From contig JBITNC010000001.1 in NCBI GenBank assembly GCA_050084985.1, positions 102,238,001 to 102,302,000 on the forward strand: a stretch of 64,000 nt of DNA, given 5' to 3'. Of this stretch, positions 1 through 11,930 are shown one piece after another (position 1 is the stretch's first letter; every line of letters begins with the position of its first letter). Both the position numbers and the translations under genes were made by a program. This DNA comes from Nageia nagi. Its lineage: Eukaryota > Pinophyta. The notes beneath the pieces are model-generated. The model made no database searches, was not told the origin of the DNA, and was given only the letters and a program-made list of their open reading frames with translations.

Positions 1-1330
1 AATCACAAAGCTATGAGTTGAATCTTTCTTACCTGGGGTGGGGGAAACTACTGCTAATACCTCAAGACCCCTTATTGGTGGGGCTCCTTAGTGGATTGAA
101 TTATCCACATGCATCTGATCCTCCTCCTTGGATTCCTAGCTCATAACTTCACCATAACTACCACTCTCTACCTCATCCAAGCTTAATGGTCCTAGGTGCA
201 CTCCTAGCCACCATCCTGCATCACCTCTACTAAGGCATCCAGAGCTTGTGGCTCTCCCCACCTAGCTATCCATGCTAGCATATCCACAACATTAGGAGGT
301 ACATCTCGCTATACATGGTATCTATGGTAAACTAGGGGCATAGTTGGAATACATTATAATACCCCAAACTACCTCAGCAAATGCTCTAAATGATACAGCT
401 CCATAATCTTCTACTAAGTCTGAAAGAAGTAGGACTACTAACCCATGCCAAATGACATGCATCATCATGCCATACATAGTCTACATAGCACATCCACACT
501 ATATTGACCTCTAGTAGGCCATCCATATGCCTCCTTTGTGCCTTCACAAACTACAATGGCTTGTACCCCCTAAGTGGACCAGTCCAACAAACTAAGGCTA
601 TATGTTTTGGGTCATCTTTGGCTCTTTGGAGCTCAATCACCTCACCACTACTATATGCTCATATGCCCAAACCTGTCACATTGATCTTATCAACATTGAT
701 GAATGTGTACAAATCTTTGTAAAGTTATACCAATACTACTAGCCCCCATGCAAACTGTCAATCCCAAGCACATATCTATTACACTATCCATGTTATCCCA
801 AGAGAAAAACCTAAATGGATTTTGTTAGGACATAAATAGGTGGCAATAATAGCCACCACATGCAACCTCAAGTGTCTCCCCGCTCTAGCATACTTATAAC
901 CCTTTGTGAGTCTCAATGATCAATGATCCCAATCATGGTCATCTAATTCGATCAACCATAAACACTCTACTCCTTGCATGTTATCATGTCCTATCTCATG
1001 TTGCCACACTAAGCCACCCCTAATAGGTATACCCTAGATCTAATACACATCCTCCATAGTTACTATCATTTCATTAGTGGGAAGGTGAAATGAGTACCAA
1101 TCTTGGTCCCATCTCTCAGCTAAGGTTGTGAGAAGGGGAGTGTCTACCTACACCATCCCTACATAAGCAAGCTACCCTAGCCCACATTAGTCTAAAACAT
1201 CATTTGATTATTGAGTTTGTGAAAATGCTTAGGCCAAATCCAAATTCATGGTCCTCATAGGCCTACCATGGATCAACCCCTTACAGTCTTACAAGGTACT
1301 GTTTGGTCTATTAGTCTACCCTATACCTGG
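1..1330 (-). pseudogene. Plant mobile domain (PMD) protein remnant
   Basis: Read on the minus strand, about 1150 down to 880 encodes a recognisable plant-mobile-domain signature. A stretch like LAERWDQDWYSFHLP is followed by EMIVTMEDVY and then GIPIRGGLVWQ, which is the usual PMD order: a W-rich helix, a TFHLP-like strand, TLEDV and a G-x-P-I-x-G loop. Further on, WLIELDDHDWDH and later DLVEDYGAVSFRAFAEVVWGI extend the similarity to about position 300. In-frame stops (for example after EDVY) and frameshifts mean no product is made. PMD proteins occur both as host genes of the MAIN type and inside Mutator-like or gypsy transposons; I see no transposase or terminal repeats next to it, so its origin is open. 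The fragment may run past the left edge. Confidence 0.6.
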
Positions 1331-2399
1331 TTTGATAATAAAAAACATAACACATCAAATTCATGTGTAATTACTCCATGCTCAAATGGTAGATTATAGA
1401 GATACTCCACTAAATGACCTATCCTTCCCATAATTAGCTGATAGATACCTCTCCAATCGATGGTAGCCATCACTATAAATGCCCTCCTACTTAGAATACA
1501 TAAAATGTGGGTGCAAGGGGCACTTTAACCATGCAACATTTGTAGTAGGGTGGCAAATTTGACTAGATCTAGGATAAGGTCAACATTCCCTCCTCAACGC
1601 TCTAGGTGGCAAGGGCATCAAAGTTAAAATGACTTATTTTTTACAAAAATTTTGATTTTATAAGTTAACTTTGGGGCTTCATATTAGGGCATTTCCTCTT
1701 TTTACACATATAGCTCCTAAATCTTTATGTGGAGGGCTTATTTTTCTTGCAAAAATTTTAAATCCCTCTCATTCTTTCCTAAGAACTAAAAATTACCATT
1801 TGCACAATGTCAGCAATGTCCATTTCTTTGAGTTGTATGTGCTATTGATGGATGTTGGATCTAATTTATGCTTAGAATTTATTCAAATGATGCTTGCATG
1901 TCTTAGGTAAAATTTTCTTCATTTGCATTTTTTATTAAAATTTATACTACATTTAGGGCACTGACAGCATGCTAATTTACTATATAGGTGAGTTTCCAAT
2001 GCACCCTTTTCATTTCTATCAATTTCTAGTTTTCCAAATGATAGTGGATACTTGTCTCTGATATATAACTAAAGAAATTATTTCATGAATACTTGATCTT
2101 AGCAATTTGGTAGGGTAAAATTCTATCTTCAAGAAGGTTGCTCCCAAGCAACTACAAGCCCATGATATTTGCAAGATTTGGTGACATATGAAGCCACTAC
2201 TTAATTAGATGGCTTGCTCCACTTATTTCATGAGGTTGGTGGTGTACTTTCATCGAGGAATCGATGGTGTATCAATGCATGAGTTAATCAAAAAATTAAA
2301 TACCCTCTTATACTTCACCTTAATGGTAACTTCCTAGCATGAGGATTGGTACATAAATTATGCTTCCATCATTAGCATCTCTTGCATGGCCTATGGTTA
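1331..2399. other. Intergenic, no recognisable gene
   Basis: AT-rich sequence with scattered short open frames. The longest, 1671-1910 (+, 79 codons), has no motif or family resemblance that I recognise. The right boundary is where similarity to the 3' non-coding region of element C (near 29570) begins. Confidence 0.5.
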
Positions 2400-3029
2400 G
2401 TATGGAGAAATATGCAAACTGAAGGGGTATTATCTCCCCTTCTAGACTTCACTCTACATTCTACATAACATTTCTCATAGCTCTAAACAACTTTGTTCTG
2501 CTCCATGTGTTGAATGATGATGTGGTGGATTTGGGCTTCATGCATGTGACAAGATGGCTTCCTTTAGCCCCTTTTTAGCATTAGCTAGGGGCAATTTCAT
2601 ATTCAACTGCAAGTATGATGAATCAATAGACTTTGACTCACAAAAGCCAAAATAATTTTATTTTAGCAAAATTCAAATCATACTATGGCATTAGTGGCAT
2701 ACATTGATCAATTTCAAGGCACTGGGGGCATACTTCCTTTGTATGAAATTAAGCAAATTCAAGTTTCTAGACAATTATAGGTTTGAATATTAGGTATTTT
2801 TAAGAGTCTCCTTCTATGCTTCCATTATTTATACATGAATAATTATTTGATAGCATAGTGTTAGGAGAATACTAATAAAATCTTTAGCCATGGTCCCACA
2901 TGAGCAAAATGTTTGGCATATTCTATAGGATATTCTATCAATCCAACTTAGCATATCATAATATATTATATTTATTTCATCCTTATTGCACATGACTCAT
3001 GTATTTGTATCATATATATATAAATGTAT

Positions 3030-3720
3030 GATCATCGATGGCCATCGACATGGCTAGTGAGAGTTTCCTCACATAAAATTAAACTGATGATATAGCCATT
3101 AGCAATTTGTTGACATTGGATCATCTCCAATGGATGATACATTTCACTATGTATCCACACGGTTCTTACTTTGAACTATCCAAAGCATAATGTCTTCAAA
3201 TCATAGACATATAAATGTATGATCATCGATGGCCATCAACATGGCTAGTAAGAGTTCCCTCACTTAAAAGTAATTTGGCAATACAATTGTTAGCAATTTG
3301 TTGACATTGGATCATCTTCAATGGATGACACATTTTATTATGTATCCACATGGTTATTTCTTTGAACCTATCCAAATAATAATTTCTTTATATCATAAAT
3401 ATATAAATATATGATCATTGATGGCCATCGACACAGATAGTGAGAGTTCCCTCACTTAAAAGTAAACTGATGATACAACTATTGGTAATTTATTGATATT
3501 GGATCATCTCTAATGGATGATACATTTTATTCTGTATCAACATGATTCTTGCTTTGAACCTATCCAAATCATAATATCTTTATATCATAGACATATAAAT
3601 ATATGATCATCGATGCCCATCAACACGGCTAGTGAGAGTTCCCTCACTTAAAAGATAAATCGATGATGTAATCATAAGTAAGATTGCTGACATTGGATCA
3701 TCTTTGATGGATGATATAGC
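3030..3720 (+). repeat. 191-bp tandem repeat in Tat 3' non-coding region
   Basis: Successive units begin with a GATCATCGATGGCCATC-like motif at 3030, 3221, 3413 and 3604, a spacing of 191-192 bp; the last unit is incomplete. Each unit also carries GTGAGAGTTCCCTCAC, TGTTGACATTGGATCATC and an ATGGATGATACA block. Units differ by scattered substitutions. The same family occurs in element C at 29985-30500. Tandem arrays between pol and the 3' LTR are a known habit of Tat/Ogre elements. Confidence 0.9.
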
Positions 3721-4263
3721 TTATTGTGCATACATACTTTTATTTGTTGGATAATACTTAATTTGTACATACACATATCCAAAATAATTGAAGCAAATTA
3801 TAGTCAAAACTAGGGCACCATCACTGTACTCACTATCTTTTAGGCCATCAATAGCATATATTTCATTACTATTTCCACCCATTCAAAGCATAATCTCTCT
3901 ATTTTGAGGCATGGACATAAGTGCATCAACTTCTTAAGTATCTAACATAATGAAACAACCAAATTCATGATTAAAATAGTATAAAGGAGGCATATCATAT
4001 CTTCCATCTCCAACCTCAGATATGGATTTCTACATTCATCCAAAAATCATCCAAACAATATTCTTGAAGATAGCTTCTTTAGTAGTTTTTGCCTTGGCTA
4101 ATCCATTTAAGGATGTTTCATGGGGAACCCAAGTCAAAAGAGGGGCAACATAAGGACCCTCATCATCATTTAATCAGTATCAACAAAAGGATTAGAAAAT
4201 TTACTCCTATATCTTGGCTACGCTTCTTTGGACATGTAATTTCATTGATTCAATCACACATCC

Positions 4264-4276
4264 AAAGAGGGGCAAA
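4264..4276 (+). promoter_or_regulatory. Polypurine tract of element F
   Basis: The purine-rich AAGAGGGGCAAA lies directly before the LTR start TGTAGATGCC. This is the expected plus-strand primer site. The corresponding tract in element C lies at 31052-31064. Confidence 0.75.
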
Positions 4277-4958
4277 TGTAGATGCCTCAAAATGAACCTT
4301 TATGTATTTAATAAATTATTTTAATCCCTTAACAATTTATTATTTAAAAAGGGATTAAAAATGTATAAGAAGGTGTAGGCCATGTATTTGACCCTTGTGA
4401 CATGTACAAGGGGTCAGATCCTATAATAGAAGCATCCCTATATAAAAGCATTCAATACATACAAAGATGCATGGTGGGATTATCATCAAGAGGATATTAG
4501 AAAAGGGGTAGATTACAAAAGACCCAAGGCTTTTATCAATTGAAAATTGGATAGAGAACTAAGGAATCAAACATCACTTTCAAAGCAAACCTTTGCAAGG
4601 TCTTCTTATCTATAATAAGCGAATCTCTTATCTCAAGCATTATCACACTTTCATTATATTGATAAATCATTCATTTGACTATTATTTTATCTTTCATCAC
4701 ATCTTTAATTTTATCCTTAATGAAACACTATCGATGTACTGTTACTAGGGCATCAATGTCATGCTTATGTATGTTATATTGCTCGTTCTTGATGTATGAC
4801 TTTCTTTAATCAATTGAATGTGCATATCAATGGAGCAAACTTGTATGCTTAGTCATTTGTTATCATATTCCTATTTTATGTTAACAAACATATAATCCAA
4901 ATATTGCATGTATTAATTCCCCTAATTAATTGGACTATTTCATTATTTAGGGTCTACA
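4277..4958 (+). repeat. 3' LTR of element F
   Basis: The LTR starts TGTAGATGCC and ends GGTCTACA, with terminal inverted hexamers TGTAGA/TCTACA. It is about 682 bp and aligns end to end with the 637-bp LTRs of element C. The TATA motif CTATATAAAAGC lies near 4437, preceded by the shared GTGACATGTACAAGGGGTCA block, and marks the likely pol II start. No matching 5' LTR is in the window. Confidence 0.85.
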
Positions 4959-6750
4959 AACTCAACATCTAGCCTTAGGGACTCTCAAAATACTGAGATA
5001 TCCTTCAAAATAGATCCAATTGGTCTTGAAAATAATAATAGACCTTAAAATACCTCTAATGTACCAATGTCCAACCAAAAATTACTCTAAAACATAATGT
5101 AAGCCTCAAAATCCTCTTAGTTGGTGAACATCCTCCTTTAGGTGGCCTCAAAATGCAAAATTAACCTTTCAAAAGTGCTCCATTCACCAATGTCTACCTT
5201 CCTTAGAGCTCAAAATGCAATACTATGCTTGAAAATGCCCTTAGTGATGTAACATCCATCATTTAGTGACTCAAAAATGTAACATCCATCTTCAAAAAGT
5301 CCTAGAATGTAGTTTCAAGCATAAAAACCCTCTCAAAATACCAACATTTATCTCAAACTCTTCGAACATACCTTATTCCTCTCTTGAATGCAAAACTAAA
5401 TCAAGAATAAATTTTAACATGAAATGAAAAGCGTAAAATTTTTCAAGAATGTACCTTTTTAATCTATATGAACCTCATCAAAGATTTTGAATTTGGAATT
5501 AGGTCTATGTCCAATGACTTGCCATAAGGATGACATAGGGCTCCAAAATCTTCTAGAACTCCTTCATAATGTCCAATGTGATACTAAGTAAACTCCATTC
5601 CTCAATGAGACAACAATAACTCTTAATAAATAGCAATGTGTTCTAGTAGAATATTATAATGAGTCCTCTGCAACTCCTTCAGCAATCTCCTTTAGCATAA
5701 ACACCTCAATTCTTACTCAACAACAAGGGAAAGATCTCTAAATTCTCTTTAGCAATTCTTCATATGTGATACCACTCTGATGTAGGTATCCAATCTTTAG
5801 TCTCTCTTTAGCTTCTCTCAAAACCCTCCATGAATGATTCCCATGATTCCTAATAGGATGGTAGAATCAAGACTTTGATACCACTATGATCAGCAATTTT
5901 TAGGCTCAATCCTCAAATGAGCCCTAAGATAAGGACATTTGGATTCCAACCTTCAAACTAGCCAAGCAAGTTCAAAGTTGCACAAGTATTGCAATGTCTA
6001 ACTAGGATTGATAAATTTTGCAATGATATTCTAAAAATTTACACACAAACCCAATGTCTATGAAGAGAAGAAAAAATGGATCTTAAAATTAAAATGCACC
6101 TCTAGATCTAATGTCCTAATTATAGAGCAATTTGTAACTTCAATAAGGCAAAATACCTCTCTAATTGGAATGACCTAGTCAAGAAGCAAGAATACACCAA
6201 ACAAGCATGTAATTATCCCAATATTCTAACATACCAATCAAAGAGCAAAAATAGCAAGTAAACAACTCACTTCACGCTAGATGTAATGTCTCAATTTGGG
6301 TACACAAATGATACTCAAACAATGCAAAAACTACTCCACTATTTGATGTCCAATCACAAAGAGATAAACAACAATATTTTGATAATAGAATGTAATTGTA
6401 TTGAATATAGCAAGAGTAGAGCAATTACAATATTTTTGTCAACCAATGGATTTTGTACTAGTACTATATCCTATTGGGTTATTTTGGATAACTCTAAGGC
6501 CTTGCTAATCCTAAAAGCAGTGAGGCAAGACCAGGTCTCCTCTATAGCAACTATGATGGAACCGATAATGTTCTTCTCAAGAAGACTAGAGTAAGTTTAA
6601 AGGTAGCCTCATCTCCTTGTAATACCTCAAATGTAGGTCACTCCACAAGTAGCAAACATAGAGCCTCCACTCAATCCAAAATAAAAGGGTTGATAATCAA
6701 ATTCATCTTATCTCATAATAGTTATGAGTTCTTTTATATATGAGGATGAT
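4959..6750 (-). mobile_element. Minus-strand gypsy remnant (E2): leader, primer site, LTR
   Basis: 4959-5870 aligns with the leader of element E (47830-48580) in the same orientation. A primer-binding site on the minus strand (TGGTATCAAAGTC, positions 5883-5871) matches the 3' end of initiator tRNA-Met closely. An LTR follows to its right, starting TGATCAGC at 5887. A minus-strand TATA motif (TATAAAAGAACTC) lies near 6725-6740. No gag or pol is attached, because the left side is cut by element F. The right end of the LTR is uncertain; I place it near 6750. Positions 5887-6370 match 48590-48944 in reverse orientation. Confidence 0.65.
5871..5883 (-). promoter_or_regulatory. tRNA-Met primer-binding site of E2
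   Basis: The minus strand reads TGGTATCAAAGTC, differing from the canonical plant initiator-Met site TGGTATCAGAGC at two positions in the first twelve. It lies 3 bp from the LTR edge at 5887, as expected for reverse-transcription priming. Confidence 0.7.
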
Positions 6751-7499
6751 CATCTTTTAATATTGCTTTAGGATGATCTAATGGTGGAGAGATGTAATTT
6801 GTGTACTCCTATATGTAATAATCAAGATGGGAAGCCTTAGGATAAGTGTAATCACATCCAAAGGTATAGAAAAGCCAATGTCTTAGAGGGGGTTTATTTC
6901 AGAGTGCCTTATGATCAATGCCATCAGTCCATGTAACTAGGTAGCCAACATGGGATCTTGGGGATCCTCCAAATTTCAACATCCATGTTCTAGGGCTATT
7001 TACTTGCATCAAGATCACCAGCACTTAGTTTGAAGTGTCAAGTTCATCCTTGGAGCTACAAATATCCTTGTAGTCAGTGTAATAATGTAGGAGGATGTGC
7101 TATCTTGAAGAGGTAAGCACTAATGATTAGAGATACATTTAATGCTAATATTATAATCATCAAGGCTAGAATATGCAACACCTCATTCAATAAGACTAAT
7201 ATTGCATTTACATTTATAGTTTCCTTGGTATCATAAATACATCATTAATTAGAATTTTGAAAATTAAATAAATAAATAAAAGGGCCATTTATTCCGTAAT
7301 TAGAGCTTTATTGAGTCTCTAAGTGGAATTTACATCATTTTGGCCAAATTATACAAAAATTGACAAAAACACTCCTAAATTAATGTTCCCATTTATCAAA
7401 GGTAAAATGAGGAAAACATCTAAAAAATGGGATCATTATATAGGAGTACTAATTGCTCAAGTTTATATGAAAATTATAGAACCTAATAAGAAGATGACT
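6751..7499. other. Intergenic, no recognisable gene
   Basis: AT-rich sequence with short open frames on both strands and no domain signature. 7323-7544 (+, 73 codons) resembles no family I know; its end overlaps the 3' non-coding part of the Tat-like remnant that follows. Confidence 0.45.
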
Positions 7500-8150
7500 A
7501 TTTTTTTCTTGGTTCCCTTCCTTCAACATGAATTCATTAGGTAACCAAGTTAAAAAGGGTGCAAGGAAGTAGCATCATGATAGAAAGATCCAACCTAGTG
7601 TCATCTATGATTTAGGAATGTATATTTCAATTTCAATCATATGATTTCTTTCATCTCTATTCTTCCTTAGATTATATAATTCTTATTCTCATCATAACAT
7701 ATCCAAAAAGAGTCATATGTAAACACCTAAATTTGATTTTTAATTTATTTTAAAAATATATTTATGGTGAATCATTAATATATTATTTACTTAAGCAAAT
7801 ATCAAGAATATCGAGGATAAATATGATCTCCATATATTAATTAAGGGTATTTGATATTAATCATGAGTTTATCTATAATTATCTTAATAGTATCAGATAT
7901 TATCTTACAATAATGGAATATTAGCTAACATTCTTCTTTTCTTGTTTTGTAAGCTATAAAAGGAGGAGAAAGGATTGGAATTCCCTATTGGATCCTAATA
8001 ATTTGACATCAACACTTATCATACTTGGATTTATTACACTCTCATGTTATATGTTATCAACTTTGAAAAACATATAATAAATAATTATAAACTCACAAAT
8101 TAGATCACCTTAGATTACTTGTAGTCACCTATTAAACTTATCTAACTCAT
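7500..8150 (+). mobile_element. Tat-like gypsy 3' end with LTR (J)
   Basis: 7545-7717 resembles the last part of elements C and F: an AAGTTAAAAAGGGTGCAA-like block, then CATCATGATAG, then a polypurine-like stretch (CCAAAAAGAGTCATA, 7703-7717). It is followed by an LTR-like start TGTAAACACCTAAATTTGA at 7718, comparable to TGTAGATGCCTAAAAATGA in C. CTATAAAAGG at about 7954 is a good TATA box. The LTR end is not clear, so 8150 is approximate. No coding part is attached. Confidence 0.5.
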
Positions 8151-9339
8151 CAACATCTTAAAAGAGGTTGGCTAAAATAATTTGATAATTGGCTTTCTCT
8201 TCTATACATACACAAAACGATAAACCCTTTTGATAGCGACAAATCAAAAAATACAAATTGAAAATAAAGTAATTCAAAACTTTTGGAGTGAAGATAACAA
8301 CAAAGATAGAAAAAGACTAGCTTACAATAAAAATATTATTAATCCAAAACTTGAACATCCATCATATTTATAAAAGATTATTAGTCTTGAAAAGAAACTT
8401 GAAATTTCAAAATTAAGAATTAATTCACATAAGCTACATACTATGGAAAACATTAACATTAACTCATCATGTATGTACGAATATTAGTACTTCATAAATT
8501 TTCATTTGGCAAGTTTGGCAAATCCTCATTCTTACCTCTTAGCCAAATGATAGGGAGTAAATTTAAATACATGGGTAGCCCCACCAAGGTTTTATAATAA
8601 ATTTATTTGTTGAAAATATGAATAGTCATTAAAACAACATAGGATTTGGCCCATTTAGCCTTGAAATTATAAAAAAATATCATTTATTTCTAAGGCATAG
8701 CCATTTGTACCCTATTATATACAAATTAAATGTATTGTTCAATAAGATATTTTGAAAAGCTATTCAACATGTAACTAGAGAAGCAATCCATGTAAATCAC
8801 TTTTGAAGTAAATAATCTTGTATTCATAAATCTTCATCATAATGATAGAAGCACAAGTTATGCCCGACCATCATTGAATTTTAAATTTTTATAGTAGATA
8901 CAAATTTTGAATGACAACACAGATACAAATTTTGAATGACAACACCTTGTAGACAGGTTGTTCAACATGGCTGATGTTTTTTTTGCAACATAGATGAGGC
9001 CTTGTTAAAGCCATGTCAAATGACTAGGATTCAACCTTATCATTTGGCATAGCCTCAATCATGTCAAATGATAAGACCTCATCCATGTTGAGTAACCTAT
9101 CTTATAACTTTGTATAGCTTATAACATGTTTATTTAATTTCAAGATATTATAGAAGATATTATAGGTTCTATTGATGGAAATAAAATAAAACAACTAGGA
9201 TTGAAGATTAAAAGATTTATTAAGTCATATTTTAACTAAGAATCCAATGCAATTACAAATATCAATGTTTACAAAGTGAATTCTTATTTAATTTTGTTAT
9301 GTAAATTTAAAATTAATAAAAGTTGTTGCATGCAGAGAC
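8151..9339. repeat. Non-coding AT-rich stretch with small tandem repeats
   Basis: No coding signature is visible. A 24-25 bp direct tandem duplication (GATACAAATTTTGAATGACAACAC) occupies about 8897-8945. Around 8988-9110 are copies of a motif such as CATGTCAAATGATAAG and its inverse. This motif recurs at 10620-10935 and 13665-13850, so the same minisatellite-like family surrounds the hAT remnant. Confidence 0.55.
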
Positions 9340-10615
9340 ACTAATAGAAAATGCAAAGCTACCACCCCTTGAAAACATAGCTTTTGATGAAGACAACTAT
9401 GATGAAATTATGGATATTCCACCAATCATATATGAACATTAATCAAATGGTAAGTACCATGGGATAACAACAAATGAATCTAGAAATGTATTGTAAGAGG
9501 TTACATAAAACTCTATATCAAAGAGGATGAAACCAAGAAAGTGGACATTTGGAAGGACTTTAAGCCCAAATGGGTATCAAACTTTCCTTTCATTAAACCA
9601 ATAGAGCCTTAAACATTGATGACACTCCTATTGAATTTAGATGCATTATTTGCAATTGGAAACTAAGTAAGGATCATAAACTTCTACTCAAGCTAGATAC
9701 AATTGAAAAACATTATGGAAAAGTGTATTAGTCAAACCTTCAGGAAGATTGAACAAAGATTCGAACAATAAGGTAGAATAATGCTCAAAACTACATATAT
9801 CTTAAATAACAATAGGAGCATGAAGATTTTCGAAATCAACAAAGGATTCTTATTGAAAAGGGAGGTATAATTTCTACTTTATTTGGAAAAGTTTTTAAAT
9901 CCAATATGTTGTCCAAGATTATTCACTTTGTTATTGTTTTTAATATTCTAAAAAATGGTAGACCCATTTCTAATTTTCTTCATTAGAGAGATTTATTTTC
10001 ATTAGAAGGTAATTCTTATGAAATGGAAAAATATATTTCAATGATAAAGATAAAATATTTAAAATAGAAAGGCATGCATAGTTTATCTCTTTCTATGGAT
10101 GAGGTGATAGTTTTTGACAATACCTCTTGGGTTTTTATGCATGTCTATACTATTAAAAATCACTTGTGTGAAATTCATCTACATGTAGTGCATAGAATGG
10201 TGAACTATAATATTGAAAACCTTTTCAATTTCTTATAACAAGTTTGAAAGATATAGCTAGAATGAATTATCATGCAATTGCAATAAAGTTTATTTGTGTT
10301 GGAGCTAATGGAGAAATTATTAGGCAAGGTTAATTGAATAGTCTATGTGTTTGACCTCATAATACAGTTGCACCATATATAATACATATATGTTGCATGG
10401 ATAATAGAATCAATATTGGATACAAAATCATCAATGATTTCAACGATGTTGCAAAAGTTGAAGACCTTATATATGAAATAGATTCTTATTTTTCCTACAA
10501 TCTAAAAAGCTTCATATAGTTTTTTTATTCAAAAAGGATCAACTCTATAAAACTTAGAATTTCTAGAGTGATAATTTGGGTCAAATTTTCATACTTGAAT
10601 GTCTAATACTTTAAG
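9340..10615 (+). pseudogene. hAT-like transposase remnant, N-terminal half
   Basis: Conceptual translation with several frame changes gives a zinc-finger-like segment (FRCIICNWKLSKDHKLL, then IEKHYGKV, about 9630-9725). A region then follows with GRPISNF, a DEVIVFDNTSWVFMHVYTI block (about 10090-10160), SLKDIARMN, KFICVGANGE (about 10285-10320) and KVEDLIYEIDSYF (about 10455-10500). This order (BED-like finger, then the DUF4371/C17orf113-type RNase-H-fold core with an acidic DE motif and a CVGA-DG motif) is that of hAT-superfamily transposases domesticated or dispersed in plants. Many stops show that it is dead. The match ends near 10615, where a tandem-repeat insertion begins; the C-terminal half resumes at 12480. 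Confidence 0.65.
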
Positions 10616-10619
10616 TTGA

Positions 10620-10935
10620 CTTGTAAAACAAGACTTATCATTCAATAGGGGCTATCATCCTTACCATCCGATAGGGATACCTAGCCTCATCATTAGATAA
10701 GATTGATTGAGCCTTGTTGTTAAAAAATGATACCTCACCTTCTTGTTCAAGAGGCATCATTGAGCCTTATCATTTAACAAGGGTACCTAGTCCTATGATT
10801 TGATATGGGTAATTGATCCTTGTCATTTAACAAAGGTACCTAACCTTGTTATTTTCTAGGGGTTATCGAGCCTTATCATTTAATAAGGAAACTCACCCTT
10901 GTCATTTGATAGGGGTACCTATGATAGGGCATAGT
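10620..10935. repeat. Minisatellite of about 30-40 bp units
   Basis: Repeated degenerate units contain CCTTATCATTTAACAAGGGTACCT, GTCATTTGATAGGGGTACCT and similar, about eight copies in tandem. Each unit is partly palindromic (CCTTgtcatttaacAAGG). The array starts where the hAT coding similarity stops, so it was probably brought in by, or expanded within, the insertion that splits that gene. Confidence 0.6.
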
Positions 10936-11560
10936 TTATGGCATAATTTGACATGGATTTGATTGATATGGTTATTTTGATAAGACTTTCAAATTGTAGA
11001 ATTCTCTAGGGAGATGAAGAGTCTTAGGAAGATGGAACATCAAATGATGGGAAGATGGAAGCTGAAGAGTCAAAGTAGTTGGAAAGTAAACTAACAAGAA
11101 GATAGAAGATTAAGGAGAAAGAAGTTGGAAAGTCAAGCATCATTTATACATCTATAAATAAAGAGCTTTGTCTCATTTTGAGGGGGAGAAAATTCAAGAG
11201 TTGATCTAGTTATGCAAGAGAGAATTGCAATGAGATGTCAAAGGAGTTGTAATATGTAGTCATTACAAAAGAAACTAACCTTAGTTGTAATATTTAAAGT
11301 GGATGTTACCATGCATTGGGTTTACCACTATAAATCATGTATCTCATTTGTGTATATGTTATATTTTTTTATCAATGGTATTTTTTAAAAAGGAATTTTT
11401 TATATAGGTACAAAAAACTTTTCTATACAAAACTTTTGATAAATATTCAACAAATGCAATATCTTTCCAGTAACAAACATTGGTCCATATTCCACCTATA
11501 AAATTATAGAATAGTGAATCAGTTCTACTACAATCACCCTCCAATTGACTTTCTTCAATT
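10936..11560 (+). mobile_element. Possible copia-type LTR fragment
   Basis: 11130-11350 has LTR-like architecture: CATCTATAAATAAAGAGC (TATA box), a downstream purine-rich GAGGGGGAGAAAATTC, then a T-rich region ending in a GGGTTTACCACTATAAATC block of the kind seen before the end of short copia LTRs. No paired LTR, primer site or coding part is visible, so the class is a guess. The rest of the interval is plain AT-rich DNA. Confidence 0.3.
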
Positions 11561-11930
11561 ATTACTACAGTATTGGGAAGATCCATGAAGTTCTAATTGG
11601 CTTTCTTCATCTGTAGTAAGGTCATCCCCTCTATTAGCCAAATTTGTCTTAGGAATATGAACATTATTAGGTATCACTACAGTTACCCCTCTAAAACCAA
11701 TAGCCTACATATTTCCATTTTTATCTTCAAAATATAAATCCTGAACCACTCTCCTTAGAGTCGTAAAGTGTGCATGATCCTTACATTTGTAGAAGCCTTT
11801 TCCTTTTATAACTAACTTGAATACTTTTCACTTCTTTTCCCTTTCCATTATCGAGCTAGTCACCTCATCATCAAAGTTAGATATGATTATTTTTCAATTG
11901 TGAGCCTTTCCTAGAAGCTTATTATCCAAC
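11561..11930 (-). pseudogene. Unidentified coding remnant
   Basis: On the minus strand about 95 codons with two stops read as a continuous protein-like frame: NFDDEVTSSIMEREKK, then FKLVIKGKGFYKCKDHAHF, TTLRRVVQDLYFEDKNGN and GFRGVTVVIPNNVHIPKTN. The composition (KGxGFYKCKDHAHFTTLR) looks like real protein rather than random frame, but I do not recognise the family. It sits inside the insertion that splits the hAT transposase and may be cargo of that insertion. Confidence 0.35.

Larger units (their letters stand above)
2400..4958 (+). mobile_element. 5'-truncated Tat-type Ty3/gypsy element (F), 3' end only
   Basis: From about 2400 to 4958 the sequence is collinear with the 3' end of the complete element C (29570-31701): the same post-pol non-coding segment, the same block of long tandem repeats, then a purine-rich tract and a 3' LTR. 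Gag, pol and the 5' LTR are absent, so this is a 5'-truncated copy. It ends in TCTACA, the inverse of the LTR start TGTAGA. It abuts sequence at 4959 that resembles the leader of element E, which suggests that it inserted into such an element. The tandem repeat has 3.7 units here and three in C. Confidence 0.8.

Noticed and set aside
3030-3720. CRISPR-like array
   Set aside because: Repeats are 191-bp contiguous units without spacers, in plant DNA and within a retroelement.
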